NCBI GenBank assembly: GCA_900708905.1
Contig: CAADRB010000044.1
Span: forward strand, 726,463 to 790,462
Length of the DNA stretch: 64,000 bases
Origin: Hymenolepis diminuta
Lineage: Eukaryota; Platyhelminthes; Cestoda; Cyclophyllidea; Hymenolepididae
Direction: 5' to 3'
The position numbers were made by a program, and so were the translations under genes. This document shows, one piece after another, positions 13,186 through 28,100 of this stretch (position 1 is the stretch's first letter; each line of letters opens with the position of its first letter). The notes beneath the pieces were generated by a model, which worked only from the letters and a program-made list of their open reading frames with translations, was not told where the DNA came from and made no database searches.

Positions 13186-16100
13186 CTGTAATCAAAAAAT
13201 ATAATTAAGTAGTTGCTACTTAAATGATATAAGTAAAATATTAGTTTTACTTACTTGCAGTGAACAGTTATAGGACCATCCTGACCAAACTGTTCTTTTG
13301 TTTTATGAATTTGGGAGATAAAATTAGTAAATGCTTCAGAATTGCTAGGTACACCGACTTCAGGCCATTCAGTGTACTGGAATTGGCGGATTGTGCGTGA
13401 TACACCATCACGAGTATCAGTGACTTTGAACTCTCTTAAAGTATAAGTGGGCATGTTGTACTCAACCATAGGATCAATCACAAAGTGCTGGTATCTTGCA
13501 GATCTTTTCAATGGCCAATAGGGATATGAATGCTCCTGTAAGGAAAATGCGTATAAGACAATGATCACCATGAATATACATATAAAATGGGGGATATACT
13601 ACTTACTTTTCCTTGTTCAGTAGGTTGACTAATCATAACAATGATGGCGGAATTGTGCTCCCAACACATGCGCCAGAAGTCCTCAAGGGTTTCAGCCATA
13701 GGACCTTGGGTTGCGATATAGGCTCTACGTGCGCGGTAACTGTCAACAAAACTGGCATTGATATAATCAGACCCATCAACACCTCTCAGAGGGATTAGAG
13801 CAACCCTTGATTTCTCATAGGGAAGAATCTCGAAAAATCTATTTTTGCATTTATTGGGTGGAAGAAGAGCTGAGGTGAAACTTGCTTTGGGCACAAAGAA
13901 GCCCTCCAGTTTCTAAATTATCAAAAATGAAATGCTATAGTCATTTCTACTTATATAAAATTCAGTTCGCAGAGTTAACTGACCTTAAATTCAATGTCAA
14001 AACCGTAATAGCCCATTCCATCAGGTTGTAAAAGAGAATTGTATTGTGCGTAGAGGCCTCTAGCTGGAACTTCTGTATATCCACCCTCTGCCATTTCAAG
14101 AAGAGCGTCATATACAAAGATATACTGCTCCTCTGTCTGAACCATGAAGTTACGTTGGGCTCGAAGAGCTGTGACACAACCCAAGACATCCACTGCATTT
14201 TCGTATTTCATTTGATCGTGCATTATATCCAGGGCAATTAAAGCACCTAAAATAACAAATGGGGATTATTTTATATTCCATAAGTGAAAACTATTCACGT
14301 AAAAAGTGTTGAAAACCAGTTTAGAGAAATTGAATTCTTGCGGGACAGAAGTACATTAGTTAATTTTTATGTACCTAAATTCATATGTCATTTTACTTTG
14401 AAAGTAGATATCACTTTACAACTTGCACGTTACCAACAGTATCTGATCTCATAAATTTAATATTGTATAACTGCGAATATGAAGAAGACACTATCACCAA
14501 TCACAAAAACATATGCCTTCCTAGATGTACGTTTTCTCTTATCCTTAAACATATTGAAGCTGGTCTATGAAATACTCGGGAAGGGCGTTACAGTTTAACG
14601 TAAACTATTTTTCGTGAAAATCAACTTACAATGCAATTCTCAACAAATTGCTTGCAGACTTAAGCCCCGATCCAACTCAAATCGGGAAAGTCGTGAGAAC
14701 AAAATGACGCCGATTTCAGAACTGAATTTTACTAATGTCCCTTTCCTATCGTTCCAATATACCTAAAGTTGGCGGCTAATAATCCCATATAATTTACGCC
14801 TTGGCATGATATTTCACTTGCCACTTACCACCAAATGAAACTAATGAATTACTAACCTTGATCCTCTTCCGCAGTCTTCGTTATGAGTATTTTATAATGC
14901 ATGCAGCAATTTTTTCGTTTTACTATTTCTTAAATTTGTACTCATATTTTGCTAATATTTCTGACCTACATATAGCCTTCAAGATTTCTTTCCAAAATGT
15001 GAAGACTAACACATTTATTTGAAACCTTTATTTAAATCAAAAACCGGAGTTTGAGTTCTTAAAGTAAAGATTAATTTATATTGATACCTGAACTGTATCA
15101 TCTATTATATCTCCAGCTGTACTATTTTCAACTAGGATTTATAAATCGCCTCAGTCTGTACATCAAACTACATAGGAATGCATAAATATGTGTGCTGTTC
15201 ATGTGTGTGATTTTATGTGAGATAATAGGACGCCAGGGCACATTGTCGTTATTCGGGGAGAGAGAATTATCTTTTATTACCATCGTCTGGTGTGCTTGGT
15301 GAACACACCTAAATCCCACCCTAAAATCCCGTTCAAAAATAGCAAATAGCTCGTCAGAAAAAATAGAGGCGTGCACATTAAGCTGCTCGCACGTTTGCGA
15401 TGAAGTAATTTAATGAGTGGAACAACCGTTAGCCTTTAAATGCCACATTTCACGATGTTTAAAATCTTGCATACCATTCGGAGATGTAATGTAGGCTTTA
15501 GTTCAATAGCAGGTCTACACTAATTTATATGCCTAGTAGTGCGTTCAATAAATCCTATGGAAAAAGATGATAGAAAATTCTAATCAAAGTAATACAGTGA
15601 TATAAAAACGTCAATACAAATTCCTAGGCTTTACATACAAAATCCTCTTCTATCTACTTTTAGCATTAAAGCTTATCATTTGTTTGAAATACTATACAGT
15701 CCATTTTCACTAAAATGGTCCAAAAACTTTCACCTTAAGAGCGGACAAATTAACGCATGTTCTGGAATTCTCTCTGTCTTATTTATCGTCTGAGATTTAC
15801 TAGGGATTTAGTAACGTGTTCAAATACTACTCACAAACTGAATGCAATTCAATAAAAATGAATTTTCCTACCGCAACTTACTCCTGTAGTGAGCTCAGAA
15901 ATTACTGTTAATCCCTCCCTTATGTTACGTATCTATTGATCAAATTTTATAACTCTCATATCGCAAGATTCCTTCTCGTCTATCTACGATTCATCACTTT
16001 TCTAACGGCTGACATATCAAGGGAAAGATATCTCTTTTCTCTAAATACAAGCATTCTTACCACGTTGTCTGCGGCCTTCCTTCCTGTTTATAGAGATCAT

Positions 16101-19100
16101 TTAAGTTTAATAACCAATGGCCTAGTAAGACTGCTCTCTATTTCAATAGTAACTCCTAATCCATATCCCCTCCCAAGCATCCTCACTTGATACCAAAACT
16201 AACCTGTTCGTCCAACACCAGCAGAGCAGTGAACAACCATGGGTCCGGAAGTCGCGGGATCGGAATCACTGGAAGCAACAGAAGTCGAAGCTGCTCCAGC
16301 TGCAATAAGAGAAACCGATTCTCGACTACCCTGACTAATAGCCGCCCTTCGAATTCTACGCATAAAGAGAAGGAGAGGTATTGGTGGACTATCCGGTACT
16401 CCATGATCCGGCCAGCTGGTAAACTGGAGGTGGGTAACTTCACGAACCTCATTTCCATTTGAATGGGAGATTGTGAAGCGTCGGATGGTGAAATAAGCCA
16501 GTTCCAGAATTCCCTCAGGACCTGATATAGGGGCGACTGTAATGGCTCCGTTTGCGTAGGTTTCGGGACCACGAGACGGCCAGTATTGATCACATTTGAT
16601 ACGAGCGCGTTCCTCTAATCGGGTCATCATTACAACAATGGACACCCTTTGCTCCCATATCATTCGCCAGAAGTCGGAATATGTCTCGGGTAGAGGTCCC
16701 TTTGAGGGAAAAAACAAACCGTTAATTCTCCATTCTAACGACAGAACAGACAGCTTCGCATCTTATTTAGGGATAGGTTACAAGAATCTAAGAGTAAATG
16801 TCTGTATAATAGAGCAGTTTTCATTTACTATGGAATAGCAAGTCGAAATAGATGTAACCGAAAGGCTAGAAAGTCAGGTCAATGTTGGAGTGATTAAAAA
16901 GCAAAATACTTCAATAATTAAGAAGCATCTTAACATAAGGGTGAGGGAGTCAAATGAAAAAAGAGAAAATTTCAAAAAATCAAGAGTCTAACTTCATCTG
17001 AAATTGGGATTCACCAGGATTATGATTTTTACTGCAGAGTTTGAGCGCGTTACAATTAGAGGTTTGGCGAACATTAGGATTCAGCTCAAATCACATTACT
17101 TGAATTTTGAAGAACAGTAAATTATCTTATACTTGATATTCTATGTCGATTTGGTGAATCAGCGGAATGATTTCAATAACATGCTATACTATTTTGATGA
17201 ACGATTTTTTAAGTTCATCAGAGAGTAATGCAAACCAAAATAAACAGATGACAAACGATTCTAGTCTAGACTCGCTAAACCATTTGTCAAAAGCAGAATG
17301 GGCCGTGTTCATTTTTATTGACGATCAATACGTCTGGAATGTTTGTACTCTTCCACGTTTTTACTCATTAGCAGTGAGTCATGCTACTAAGACTGCAAGA
17401 TGCTCAATTAGGGTATTCTATATATCTCAAAAAAGTTTGCAGCTGAAAAATGCACTCATTACTAACTGAAAAGAAACTGATCAAGGCATCACTTCAGACG
17501 TTTCTCAATAGCTTTTTTCACCTAAAAGTGTTCGCCGAGGCTTGAACGCGGAGCCGTCAAGCAGTCAAAACCCCACCTTGTTAACTTCTTATCACCTCTC
17601 ACTTCCTCCCATCTCTCATGGCGAGTTATTTTACAAATTCTCAGTCCCCCATCTGGAACAGACCCCGATAAGCGGCCACATACGTTCTCAAGAAAAAATT
17701 TTCTAATTAAATTTCGTATATCCGAACATTTTTATCCAGGAATTATTTACATTCTTAAGTTAGAAGTATATTATAGAATAGTAGCTCAAGAGTAAAACGT
17801 AAATATTGTTAATAAAGAATACTAATTGAGAGGGATGTCCATAACCTAAACCAGGGCGATTAGGAACACATTTCATTGGCCAAAATTGTGCTAAGTGGAA
17901 AAAACTTGGTTACTAATGCAATAAAACTGCCATTTAACAAACATAACTAATTCCTCGAGTCTAATTTCTTTTTCGTATTGTAGGATTGTCAACACTACTA
18001 CACGAAAGCTTACTGAGAGTAGTGTTTTCCAACACTTATTCTGGGTGGAAAAGCGGCGGTTTTTAGTAATTCTAATGAACAGCCGCATATTAACAACCTT
18101 CTTATAGATCCATTTTAAAAATTTCACAACTGAATATGCACCAATGACCATCGATCTCATCATCTGAGTTTTTCTGATGCATCCATCGACAGCTTTAAGA
18201 GATTTGGCAAGATCTTACACAAACGAAAATACACACGCTGGCTTAAATGTCACCTGTCTTATAGCTGTTATCTGATGACATTTTATCGGTTGGCCAATTG
18301 ACCAACAATGGATACCAGGAGGTCGACCTTATTTATTTCATTCTTTGAACTTGTGTACAAAAATAAATATGAAACACATTAAAACTCTGGACTTCTGATT
18401 TGCGAAAAGTAGTTCCAATGATGTAATCCCTAGAAGAATCGTAACTCCTGCAAGAGGATATATCAAAGCATCTCATTAAATACGAATAAAAAATGAAATA
18501 AGCTAAGAATGCTATCATCTTCTTAAATCGTGTGGAGAAAAGGTGGATAGAAAGATGGACGTAAGACATAATTTTCACCTCTTTAACCTGCAAACATAAT
18601 AATAAGATTAATTTTCAAGTTCATTTGGGAAGGCCTTTTTCCAAAGCTCATTGTGGGTAGTGGGGATAGCATTGTAGAGCTTCCTTGGCGAGAAACTCGA
18701 TTTATGCCACCGCCCCCATTCGCCATAGTTAGCCGTTGCGGATGGTCATTCAGCTCACTGGGTGTGTACCGATAGACATCAATCACAACCCCCGATTTCG
18801 CAGAAGAGCACGTTAATCGCCTTGACAAACAAAAGCTTTTAGGAAATCATTCATTTTTTTCCCCTTTATAGCAATAAACGTTTACTTCGTCGGAATTTTG
18901 AGATTTACAAGAACATATAAGCAATTAGATGAATTTATAAGAACTACCTTAAAATTAATTAAACAGGTGTACTATTCAACATATTACAACAAGTGATATT
19001 GTATAACTGTCACTGATCTTATAAGCAGAATGCGTTCATAGCAATAAGAATTAAATTTAATCATTCCAGGTCTATCAGAAATACGGTCCTGATTGTATGA

Positions 19101-22100
19101 TAGTGCCGTAATGGGAATTCAAAGTCAGCCCAAATCTATTAAAATGATTAATTTCCTGCCATGTTTTCCGGTCATTTGAAATAAATATATAATTAGCGAC
19201 TCTTCTTCCGTTAGGACAGCAATTTAACACAAGCTGTTTTGCCACCTTTCGCTTTCTTAACTTGTGAGGCGCAAATACACATGAGACCACTCGATTCAAG
19301 CATTGACCAATCACACCGCGAGAATTGAGTTTCCCTCTCACTTCACTGACCAATCGCCTTCATCTACACCTTGATCGATGGGAAAAAGCTGCTTCGACAA
19401 TTAAACCATAAAAGTGAGAACGCCTATAAAACCTCCCTCATAGAATTTTCTTTTACTGGGAATTTTAATTTTATAATCCATCTCCTTACCTTCCATGCCA
19501 ATTATTTTATCTCTCCTTTCAATATGGAAAACCACATAATGAAAAGACTAAATAAATACAACTGAAATTTGGATGCTGATATATAAAAAATTAATATTTT
19601 CTTTCAAAATTTGCTCTACAAAATGAGAATTTGCCTGCAATTAGAAAATATCATTAAAAAGAGAGATTAGTAAACAATAGTCTGCAAGAGTTTCCTTAAA
19701 AATGTTTTGTCAACGAAGTAGGTAGCTGGATATAAAACTAGTTTCTTTCTGTATTTGACTCCTCAAAACAATAATATGGAAAACTAATGGTTGGGAACAT
19801 ACCAAGCCTTTAGAAGTAGCTCTTCCCTAGAATCATGTTCTTTAAAAATGAAAATAATGATGACTGAAAACTATATTGCTTCAGTATTGATACTGAATCT
19901 CAACCGATTTTCAATATTTATTTGGATTTCCGAATACGTTAAAAGCAAGTGCATCTGGTTTTATACCAAATTTTGTCAATTCCACCATTTCCGTTAGTAT
20001 CGTGTTGAATTCCGAGAGAATAAATGAAATTGTTATTGTAAAATGTATAATATTTACTGCATGAATTTCATTGTACGATAAATCGACGCGTTTATTGGAC
20101 TCCAATATTTGTTCTCTGCTTATAATGCTATACCATATACTTAACAATCGTTCAAATTACTACTACTTATAATGTTGCCAGAATTTAAGTTCAAAACCTG
20201 ATAAGTCTACGAAGTCTACTCACGGCACATTCACAAAACCAGCTTGGTGAATCTTTTGTTCTTCATTGGGATGATACTAATTAGACTAATGAAATAAACT
20301 TTGAAAGAACAAAACAATTTCACTACTTTGGAAATGTCAAAACTTAACTTAAAACAAAGAGCACGCGGCTTATTACGAGGGAAAAACCCAAATCGTTATT
20401 TTCCTCCACAAATGAAAGTAGCATGTTTAATGTTACATGGGAACGGAAACATCCATTCTGGAATCTCAAAGAACTCGTAAATCGGCAATCTGCCGAGAAC
20501 GGAAATGGTCTCGGGTTTCCGGTATCATTCCCATGCAATGTCTCATGGTAGAGGTTGGACTTAAAAGAAACCTATTTTTAAAATCGGTATATGAATGAAT
20601 AATTAACATAATTAATAGTAGATGATCCTCTGTTCTTAAGTTAATCTCCTTAAGTCAAATTTGTACTTTTAAATAGGCCCGGTTATTTAATAAAAATGAC
20701 CCATTCTCTGCCCTATTTGCCAAGTTATCATCTGTCTGCATTCGCTTATCGATTTGTCCTCGAAACAACGGGCAGGTGGCCCCTTTTTAAGAAGGTATCT
20801 AAAGCGAATGTCCTGAATATAACTCCCAAGCCATTTTAGGAAAGTATCTTCGATAATCATCTTGAGTAGAAAGGTAGCAACATGGAACTTGGCTGATGAG
20901 GCACTCGAATTCTGTCACCTCCTATATTAGCCGGACGGCTAAGCATCTCGGTTAAGCATTCCGCTCACTTGGTGTGTAGTCATAACCACTAGCTTCGCAG
21001 GTGGGTACGTTAACCACTGCGCCAGCAGCAGTTGAAAGCAACTTTTTGATAATTAATATTTAAGAAATCAACTCACTTGTGTAGCAATATAACAGTTTGG
21101 TTTCTTGTAACCATCAATGTAATTTGCATTGATATAATCAGAGCCCGGAATTCCTTCGATAGATCTTAAGATGACCCTAGAGTGGTCGTAGGCTACGACA
21201 TTGGCATAGCGATTCTTCGACTTGTTCACTTCAAGGTTAGAATTCTCCCAAGTGAATTGATGACCCGGGTCAATGGACTCGTATTCCTGGGAGAAGAGTC
21301 GATTATCATCAGCACTGAGTTTCACGATATGTTCTGCTAAGTAGACTGCTGGAATGGGTCTCTGAGACTGATTAGCTGAAAGAGACGTAAATACTGTTAA
21401 AATTTGTATGTGCGTCAGGGAGTTATTATAATGGTGTTCATACTGAGTTCCCAGAAGATGGATACGTATGCATCATAATATTTCGGGACTGAATATTGTA
21501 GCTCATTGGGGGCACTGAAGATCCCAGAGGAAGTGTATATTGATTCGATCATATATTAGTGTATTGTGAAATATATATATCTGCTTAAATAAACGAGATA
21601 CATTTGACGACAGGTGAAAGTCAATCATACCTTAACCATGGCTTTTCAAAGTGAGTTTATCATGTAGCCAAACACCGAGAGCTCGGGTACCACAAGAACG
21701 ACAGTCCCATAGTTGTTAGTTGTTGACAGTCCGAACCAATGAATAACCTTGACATTGCACAATTTTTCCGGAGCAACTGAATATCATTTATAAAGTTCTA
21801 ATGCCTTTAAATTTGTTTCTCCCCTCCCTTTTACCACAATTTTTGTGGATATTTTGGGATTGTTAACTGGAATCAAACTAAATCATTGTTATGGTCTTCT
21901 TCCAGGACTGAAGCATAGAAAGTTACAAAGAATCGAAAACACAAATTACCCTTCTATCATAAATCAGTACAATCCTTAAAATGGGACCAGTGGGAAATAT
22001 ACAGAACAAAATTTTGAATCACTTAGCTGTTGAATCACTTAGCTCTATTAAGGCGACTCATAATGAATGAACTGGATAAAAAGTGAAAGGAAAAAAAAGG

Positions 22101-25100
22101 AAACTGACTCTGCTCTATCACTTCCTTTTTCACTTTGCAAAAAGTATTTTACCGCTAAAGCGGTCAAACTTTCACTCTTCGCTTTCCGACTGGGCAATTA
22201 AACTGAAAAGACCATTTAAATGTCCACATTTTTCACTTTCATTTGTTCGCTCTTTTATTAATTTGGTTGGAGATATTAGCTGTGCGAACATGATCACTTT
22301 GCTTTTGATTATACTACTTATGCTATCCCACTCGATACTTAGCTTCAGTTCGCTAATGCAAATACACTAAATTAATTTTGTGACCAGCATTCATTAATTT
22401 GTGTTTGACAAACAGTACATTTAATTTATATAAACTCATTACTTATCTAACATAAACAATTTCCGCAAATCTGGACAGCTATTTAGTTTGTCCTACATGG
22501 TATGTCATGGAAGCATTCGATTTTATCAAACAAATGCTCATTTTCCTTATGCCATCTATAAATTTCGCGGGTGTAATTTTTTTCCTCCTATTTAGTCCAT
22601 ATTCTCTGTCTTCTTTCCATTCTGTTTGTAGTGAAGTTCATAAAAGATAGGTTAATAGGCTAGTGACTCATAACTCATACTTACTTTTCTATATCCGCAT
22701 CTTCTACCGTTGCTTATTTAATTTACAAAATACCAATGACAGTGACAGAAAACTCCCCAAGTCCATTAGAGAAAGTCCTCAAAACATTTTGACTTGGTTG
22801 GGGGGAAGATATTTTGGAATCAACCTTTTGAGAAGCTCACATTCTACTACTCCTCTTGTTGGCCAGTGTGGTTGGCCATGTGGATTACTAGCTTAGCAAC
22901 CATAAACATCGATCTGATTACCTCTGACTTGACAGACGTGCACGTTAACCTCACCGATACTGGCATATATTTTTCTTATCCAGCTAAGTTACTATGCCAT
23001 TTGCTAACATACCATTGGAATATATTTGTTGTGGTGATTGAAATTTTCGTTACTCAGCCAGGTAACAACTTCTCATCCCGATTAATTCAGCTCAATTGAT
23101 TGGTATTGTTTCAAGCTAGAAATAAAGTAAGGCACAGTTTCGAAAACTGTCACTTCTTCCATTCCGACATCAGTAGTCATTCATCGAAGCAACTCTACCG
23201 ATTCAATCATGGCAACAGTAAATTGTTGCAGCATTTGGTCTTATGATTAATCACGTAATTTAAGTACCTAACTGTTTCACTTTAAGGACAGACCTACAAT
23301 ACTGATGTTCTGCTAATGACTTGCAGAATATTTCCATGGGATTGAAACTTCTTCATATTATATTTTAAATTAAACTTGAATAAAAGGATTCATTCTAAAT
23401 AATAGAGTTGGACAGGAGGACATATATAAGCATTCCGAACATTTCTGGCTTAAAAGCAAGCATTTGTCCTGATTAATATGGCCTGTTTGTTCTTCAGAAC
23501 TTTCTTCATGAAGATGTCCAAGTTTATTTTGAAATCCCAATAAGTCATCGTCTACATTAGTTGGCATTAGACCATGGAATTATATTCGAGACGGAACTAA
23601 TCAATAAGGTATTGTTCATTCAGTCTAGTTATAACCTGTGGTTATGTAGTTCTCCAAATCTACGGATGACACCCGATATTTGAGTAAATAACAAGACCCG
23701 ATAGTGTTCAAGGACAATTTTCACAAATAGACTGGGTTTCATTACCAACCGGATTTCAGTTATCACCGTAGTGATTGGTCAATCTGTTATTATGCATGAG
23801 CCGACAGATACTACTATTAATTCATTATAAATAATCGCATAAGGTGACTGGACTCCTCGTTCAGGTTATCTACATTAAAAACACAAAATATCATCTTACA
23901 CATATATCCGGGCCTGGACCGGTTGTCAGAAATAAGGACTAGCGGAAACATATGATAACGACCGGCTCGCGTTATGACAGACATATTTTCCACCACTTTT
24001 GCTACTGAATATCACATAATTCAATTGTTACGTTCAATCAATTTACGAAGCTAGTATTGTGTAAATACTTTTAAAATGATATCCTAGTTATTCATCCGTA
24101 GTCGTTTGTATACATTCAGTATTTACGCAAAACCAGAAAGAATGGGTCTGCAAAATAACTTATTAATTCACCTGAGATATTAAAATTAATCAAAAAACCA
24201 GACTCACTGTTTCCGTAGAATAGATGTTGTAGTTCGACGCTATTTGCATCCTCAGCAGTGGCAGCTTCATTTGTGAACAGTCCTCTTGCGGGTCCATCAT
24301 TAAGGGTGGCTATCTTTGACGCCAATATCTGTCGATTGAAAGAGTTGTAGGGTCCGATAGCGCCAAGTCTTGAGAAACCACCGTTAATTCGTGGCGACGT
24401 TGGATAAACACTGCAGGAGACACTGCTTCCATCCATTAGGTCGCCTTTATTGTCTTCACTCACAGAGGGAAAAAGAGCTGCCATTGGAGGTCGACTTCCA
24501 CTTCCTACACCTCCAGAAAGACCAGAGGAAGAGTCGGAGCGGTATGGATAACTGCTCCGTGGAAAACTGTTGATGTGGGTTGAAACAGACGGATCCTAAA
24601 GTGCATGCACGTAAGCCTTTTAGAACCTTAGAGAACATCAATCACAGTTAGATTTATAGAGAATGACAGTTTATATCCATCATTTATATAAAATTTAAAC
24701 CCTTAAATAGGATAAACGAAAACTGGTTGTGCGGAATGGAACAAGGCGTTAAAATGGCCTAGTCTCATTACACAGTTTATAGGAAGTTTTAAGACGCTTG
24801 AGTCAATGCACATATGGTATAAAATGAAGCTATTCTTAGACCTACTTAAAGATGAATGCATTAATACACGGCAATAAATGGGCAAAAGTAGGTGTAAGAT
24901 GACCGTGCGCAATTTAAAAAGTTGAAATACTAATGAAAAGTTGTGGGGCTCAGCGTAGTATGCAAAGCAAATACTCCAAATTTCCGGTTAATCATTTATC
25001 CTCCGATTAACAGATACATATAATACTTTCATTTCCTTATTCAAATATCGAAACCTAAACGAAATTTTACAGTTTCGATTAAATTAAAAAACTGTAAGCC

Positions 25101-28100
25101 ACCAATCACATCGGAGGTAGGCCAATCTAACAATCATGCCAGCTAATACGGACGCACCTGCCTACACGCAGTCTAGAATGAGTGCAGAGCGTAGACCAAG
25201 CATGGGCAAACCGGTAACATTCGCTAAATCAGGAGATAGGCTCATTTTTCAGGTTCCATGTTGCAGGAGAGCGCAGTGGCCATCATAGAAGCATGCCTGC
25301 TTCCTTCCATCCTTTGAACTCTTACCGTTTATTGGTCCATAATTTCAATGCCCTTTCATATCATCTTGTCTGAACTATAAGATGTTTCTTAATCGAGACT
25401 TGTTATGACTATGCTTCTTACCGAACCTATGAATATTGCCGTCAATGGACTTGTCAAATCTAACATTTCGCGGTGATACAATGTGGTGGGAGGGGAATGA
25501 CGCATGAATTATAATGCCCAACAACTCAAGCAAAATTAGCGACGATATATCTAAGTACGCAAATTAATGGAAAGTTCAGTTAGCTATTTACGTCACCACG
25601 ACATCCATACAACACCAATTAATTCGAGTCTTTTTAAGAATGTTTGATTATAACATAAAAATGTCAATATCCTAAAGTAAATTAGAAGAAAAGAAGCAAA
25701 TCCGAGACACATGGACTAAGTTTTCCTGCAAAGTACCTGAGTACCGTTGTGATATGTCACACCAGTTGGAGGCATTCCAACAAGTTGAGTGTATCCGGGA
25801 GGTGACATTGACAACGCTCCGTTGTTAGCACAAATTGTACCCGTGAGGGCCGGTCCGCAATTATAGAAAGCTCCTGCAGGGGCTTGAGACGACGATACCC
25901 CATCAGCCACATTCATTAGGGGTTGTTTCAAACTCTGATCCAAATTTACTGGTCTCGTCAACAACTTTGGCTTTCGTCGTCTTCTGAGAAATAAAGAATA
26001 ATAATTAATTACTGGAAATTGTTTTCAATTCCAAGCAATAATTTAACTTATTTTACCATAAACCTAACCGCTACTTGAATAATAGAAAGTGCGTACTGAA
26101 AATATGCTATTGCTACTAATAACTAATTCAAAAGTAGAGAGAAGGGTAAAAATAGAAATCCGATGCTTCTAAGACCATTTTTAAATCGATTCGCCATTTA
26201 TTATTACTAAAGACTCCTCATTTATTGATATTTTGAAGATCCAATAACCACTGAATCAATAACAGGTTTGTTTATTCGTCCCATCTAACAAGATTTCTAG
26301 AGCAGAACGCATCTGTACACTTTTAACAATAACAAGAGACAGGACATGTAGACTATTAGCAGGATGTGAATTTTCCACAACGAGACAAAACTGTATCCCT
26401 TCTTTTGGGCCATGTTTGTGTGTGCCCGAAAAAAATGATCATACATTTTTCAGAATACATTACATTCTCTATAAACCAACTTAACACCTCGATAATCTTA
26501 ATCTCGCAGTATTAATAACTTTAGAAACGACATATACACAATAAATGTGGTTAGTAACCATTATAACGCAGCGAATATCGTCAAACATTCTCTAATAGAC
26601 TGAGTTTACTTTTTCAAGCATCAATTACACCACACAGGCTAATTGTTTCCATTTATTTCGAAATCAAAACAAGCCAAAATAAATACATTGTTATGGAAAG
26701 TGTTGGTTTGTGTCCCTATATATGTGTTTACCACTATCAACAATTTAGTTGCCATTTTGCCTGACTCCTTCGGAAAATTATTTACAGATTTACTGATGGC
26801 TGATATTAAAACTCACCTAAAAATGCAAACCAGCACTGTACATATCGTCGTAACTACAGCAGCTCCAAGAATAACCGCAACAATTGAGACGGTGTATAAA
26901 TCGGTGGATCCGAAAACCAAGGACGATTCACTAGTAGGGTTCGAAACTGATGAGATATGACCAGAAGGAGCTCTTAATTCAAGCAGAGCTGGCAGATAGG
27001 GATCGGTAGCAAATGGAGGTGACCATGGTGATCTTGTGCAAGTTCCGAAACTGTCCATCGTCGATCCATTACCTTGGAATGTACAAGCCAGCACGAGGGC
27101 CTACGACCATAAAAATATAGATCAGAAAATAAGATGCGCCGAATTCTGATTTAAAGCATTGGACAGTATATCTCAGTATAACCAAAACCAATTAACACTA
27201 ACTTACTTAATTTCTTCGATCAAAACTATTGACAGTAGATAATTTATTCTTCCTTTGTCGCAAATGAATTTTAAAATTCCCATCACTCAAATATTGAATT
27301 TATCCGGTCAACTTTGAATCCTCTTACATACTTCCGCTCCTTTTAACATCTATTAATGATTATCACTTTAGCTGTGTAGGTAGTAATATCTTACTTTCTG
27401 GGTCTACAGGAGAAAATTGCATGAAAGTGATACGACGCACCATCTTAATAAATTAACCGGTCACTAAATACCGGATGTTGTGGACAAGAATTACCTCGGT
27501 AATACCGGGGTCATATCATGAAATTTGAATTTTACAACGTAAACTACTGAACTATCCATTCAGTAGAAAGCCGACAAAAAAGTAAATCAGAATTATTTTG
27601 ATAACCTGACTTTATTCCAAACTTATATTCCACCCCCTATCGTTTTTTCCTTACCGGACAATTCGATGTAACCGGATTTCAGTAGTTTTCTCACGATATA
27701 AAAAAAGTAATTTTTAGTCTTGCAGTGTAGTCCTAAATCTCACACTAAGTGAAGAGAGAATTATCCGAATGCTGTCATATAATTTTTTTAATAAAAGTGC
27801 GCTATTTGACTTGATATCCGGTTATCCGAAGAATGCGGTAAAGATCATTCTAATCCCAGAATGTGACCTCAATCCGACAAAAAACTTTTCTGGCTTTAGT
27901 AGTAGTATTTCAAGTTTTAACGAGCCAATTTTATCAAAATTTGATTAGTATTAATTATTTAATTTAATAGCGAAATGACTAACTTCAATTAGTCCAGTAT
28001 AAATTTTACAGCAATATAAGAGATATCATTACACCAATTTGCTTTCCATGATGTAATAAAAATGTATTTTGACTGCAAAAAATAATTTTTAACTTACGCA

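Larger units (their letters stand above)
16700..21076 (-). other. intron 13 of LAR
   Basis: A 4.4 kb intron within D1. It contains two SINE-like copies (18675-18825 and 20880-21034) and a tRNA-like stretch near 17520-17590, in which the minus strand reads GCGTTCAAGCC, similar to a B box. The rest is AT-rich with nothing I can assign. Confidence 0.65.
21376..24207 (-). other. intron 12 of LAR
   Basis: A 2.8 kb AT-rich intron just before D1. It holds a family A repeat (22805-22965) and a short tandem duplication at 22014-22045. I see no further exon. Confidence 0.65.
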
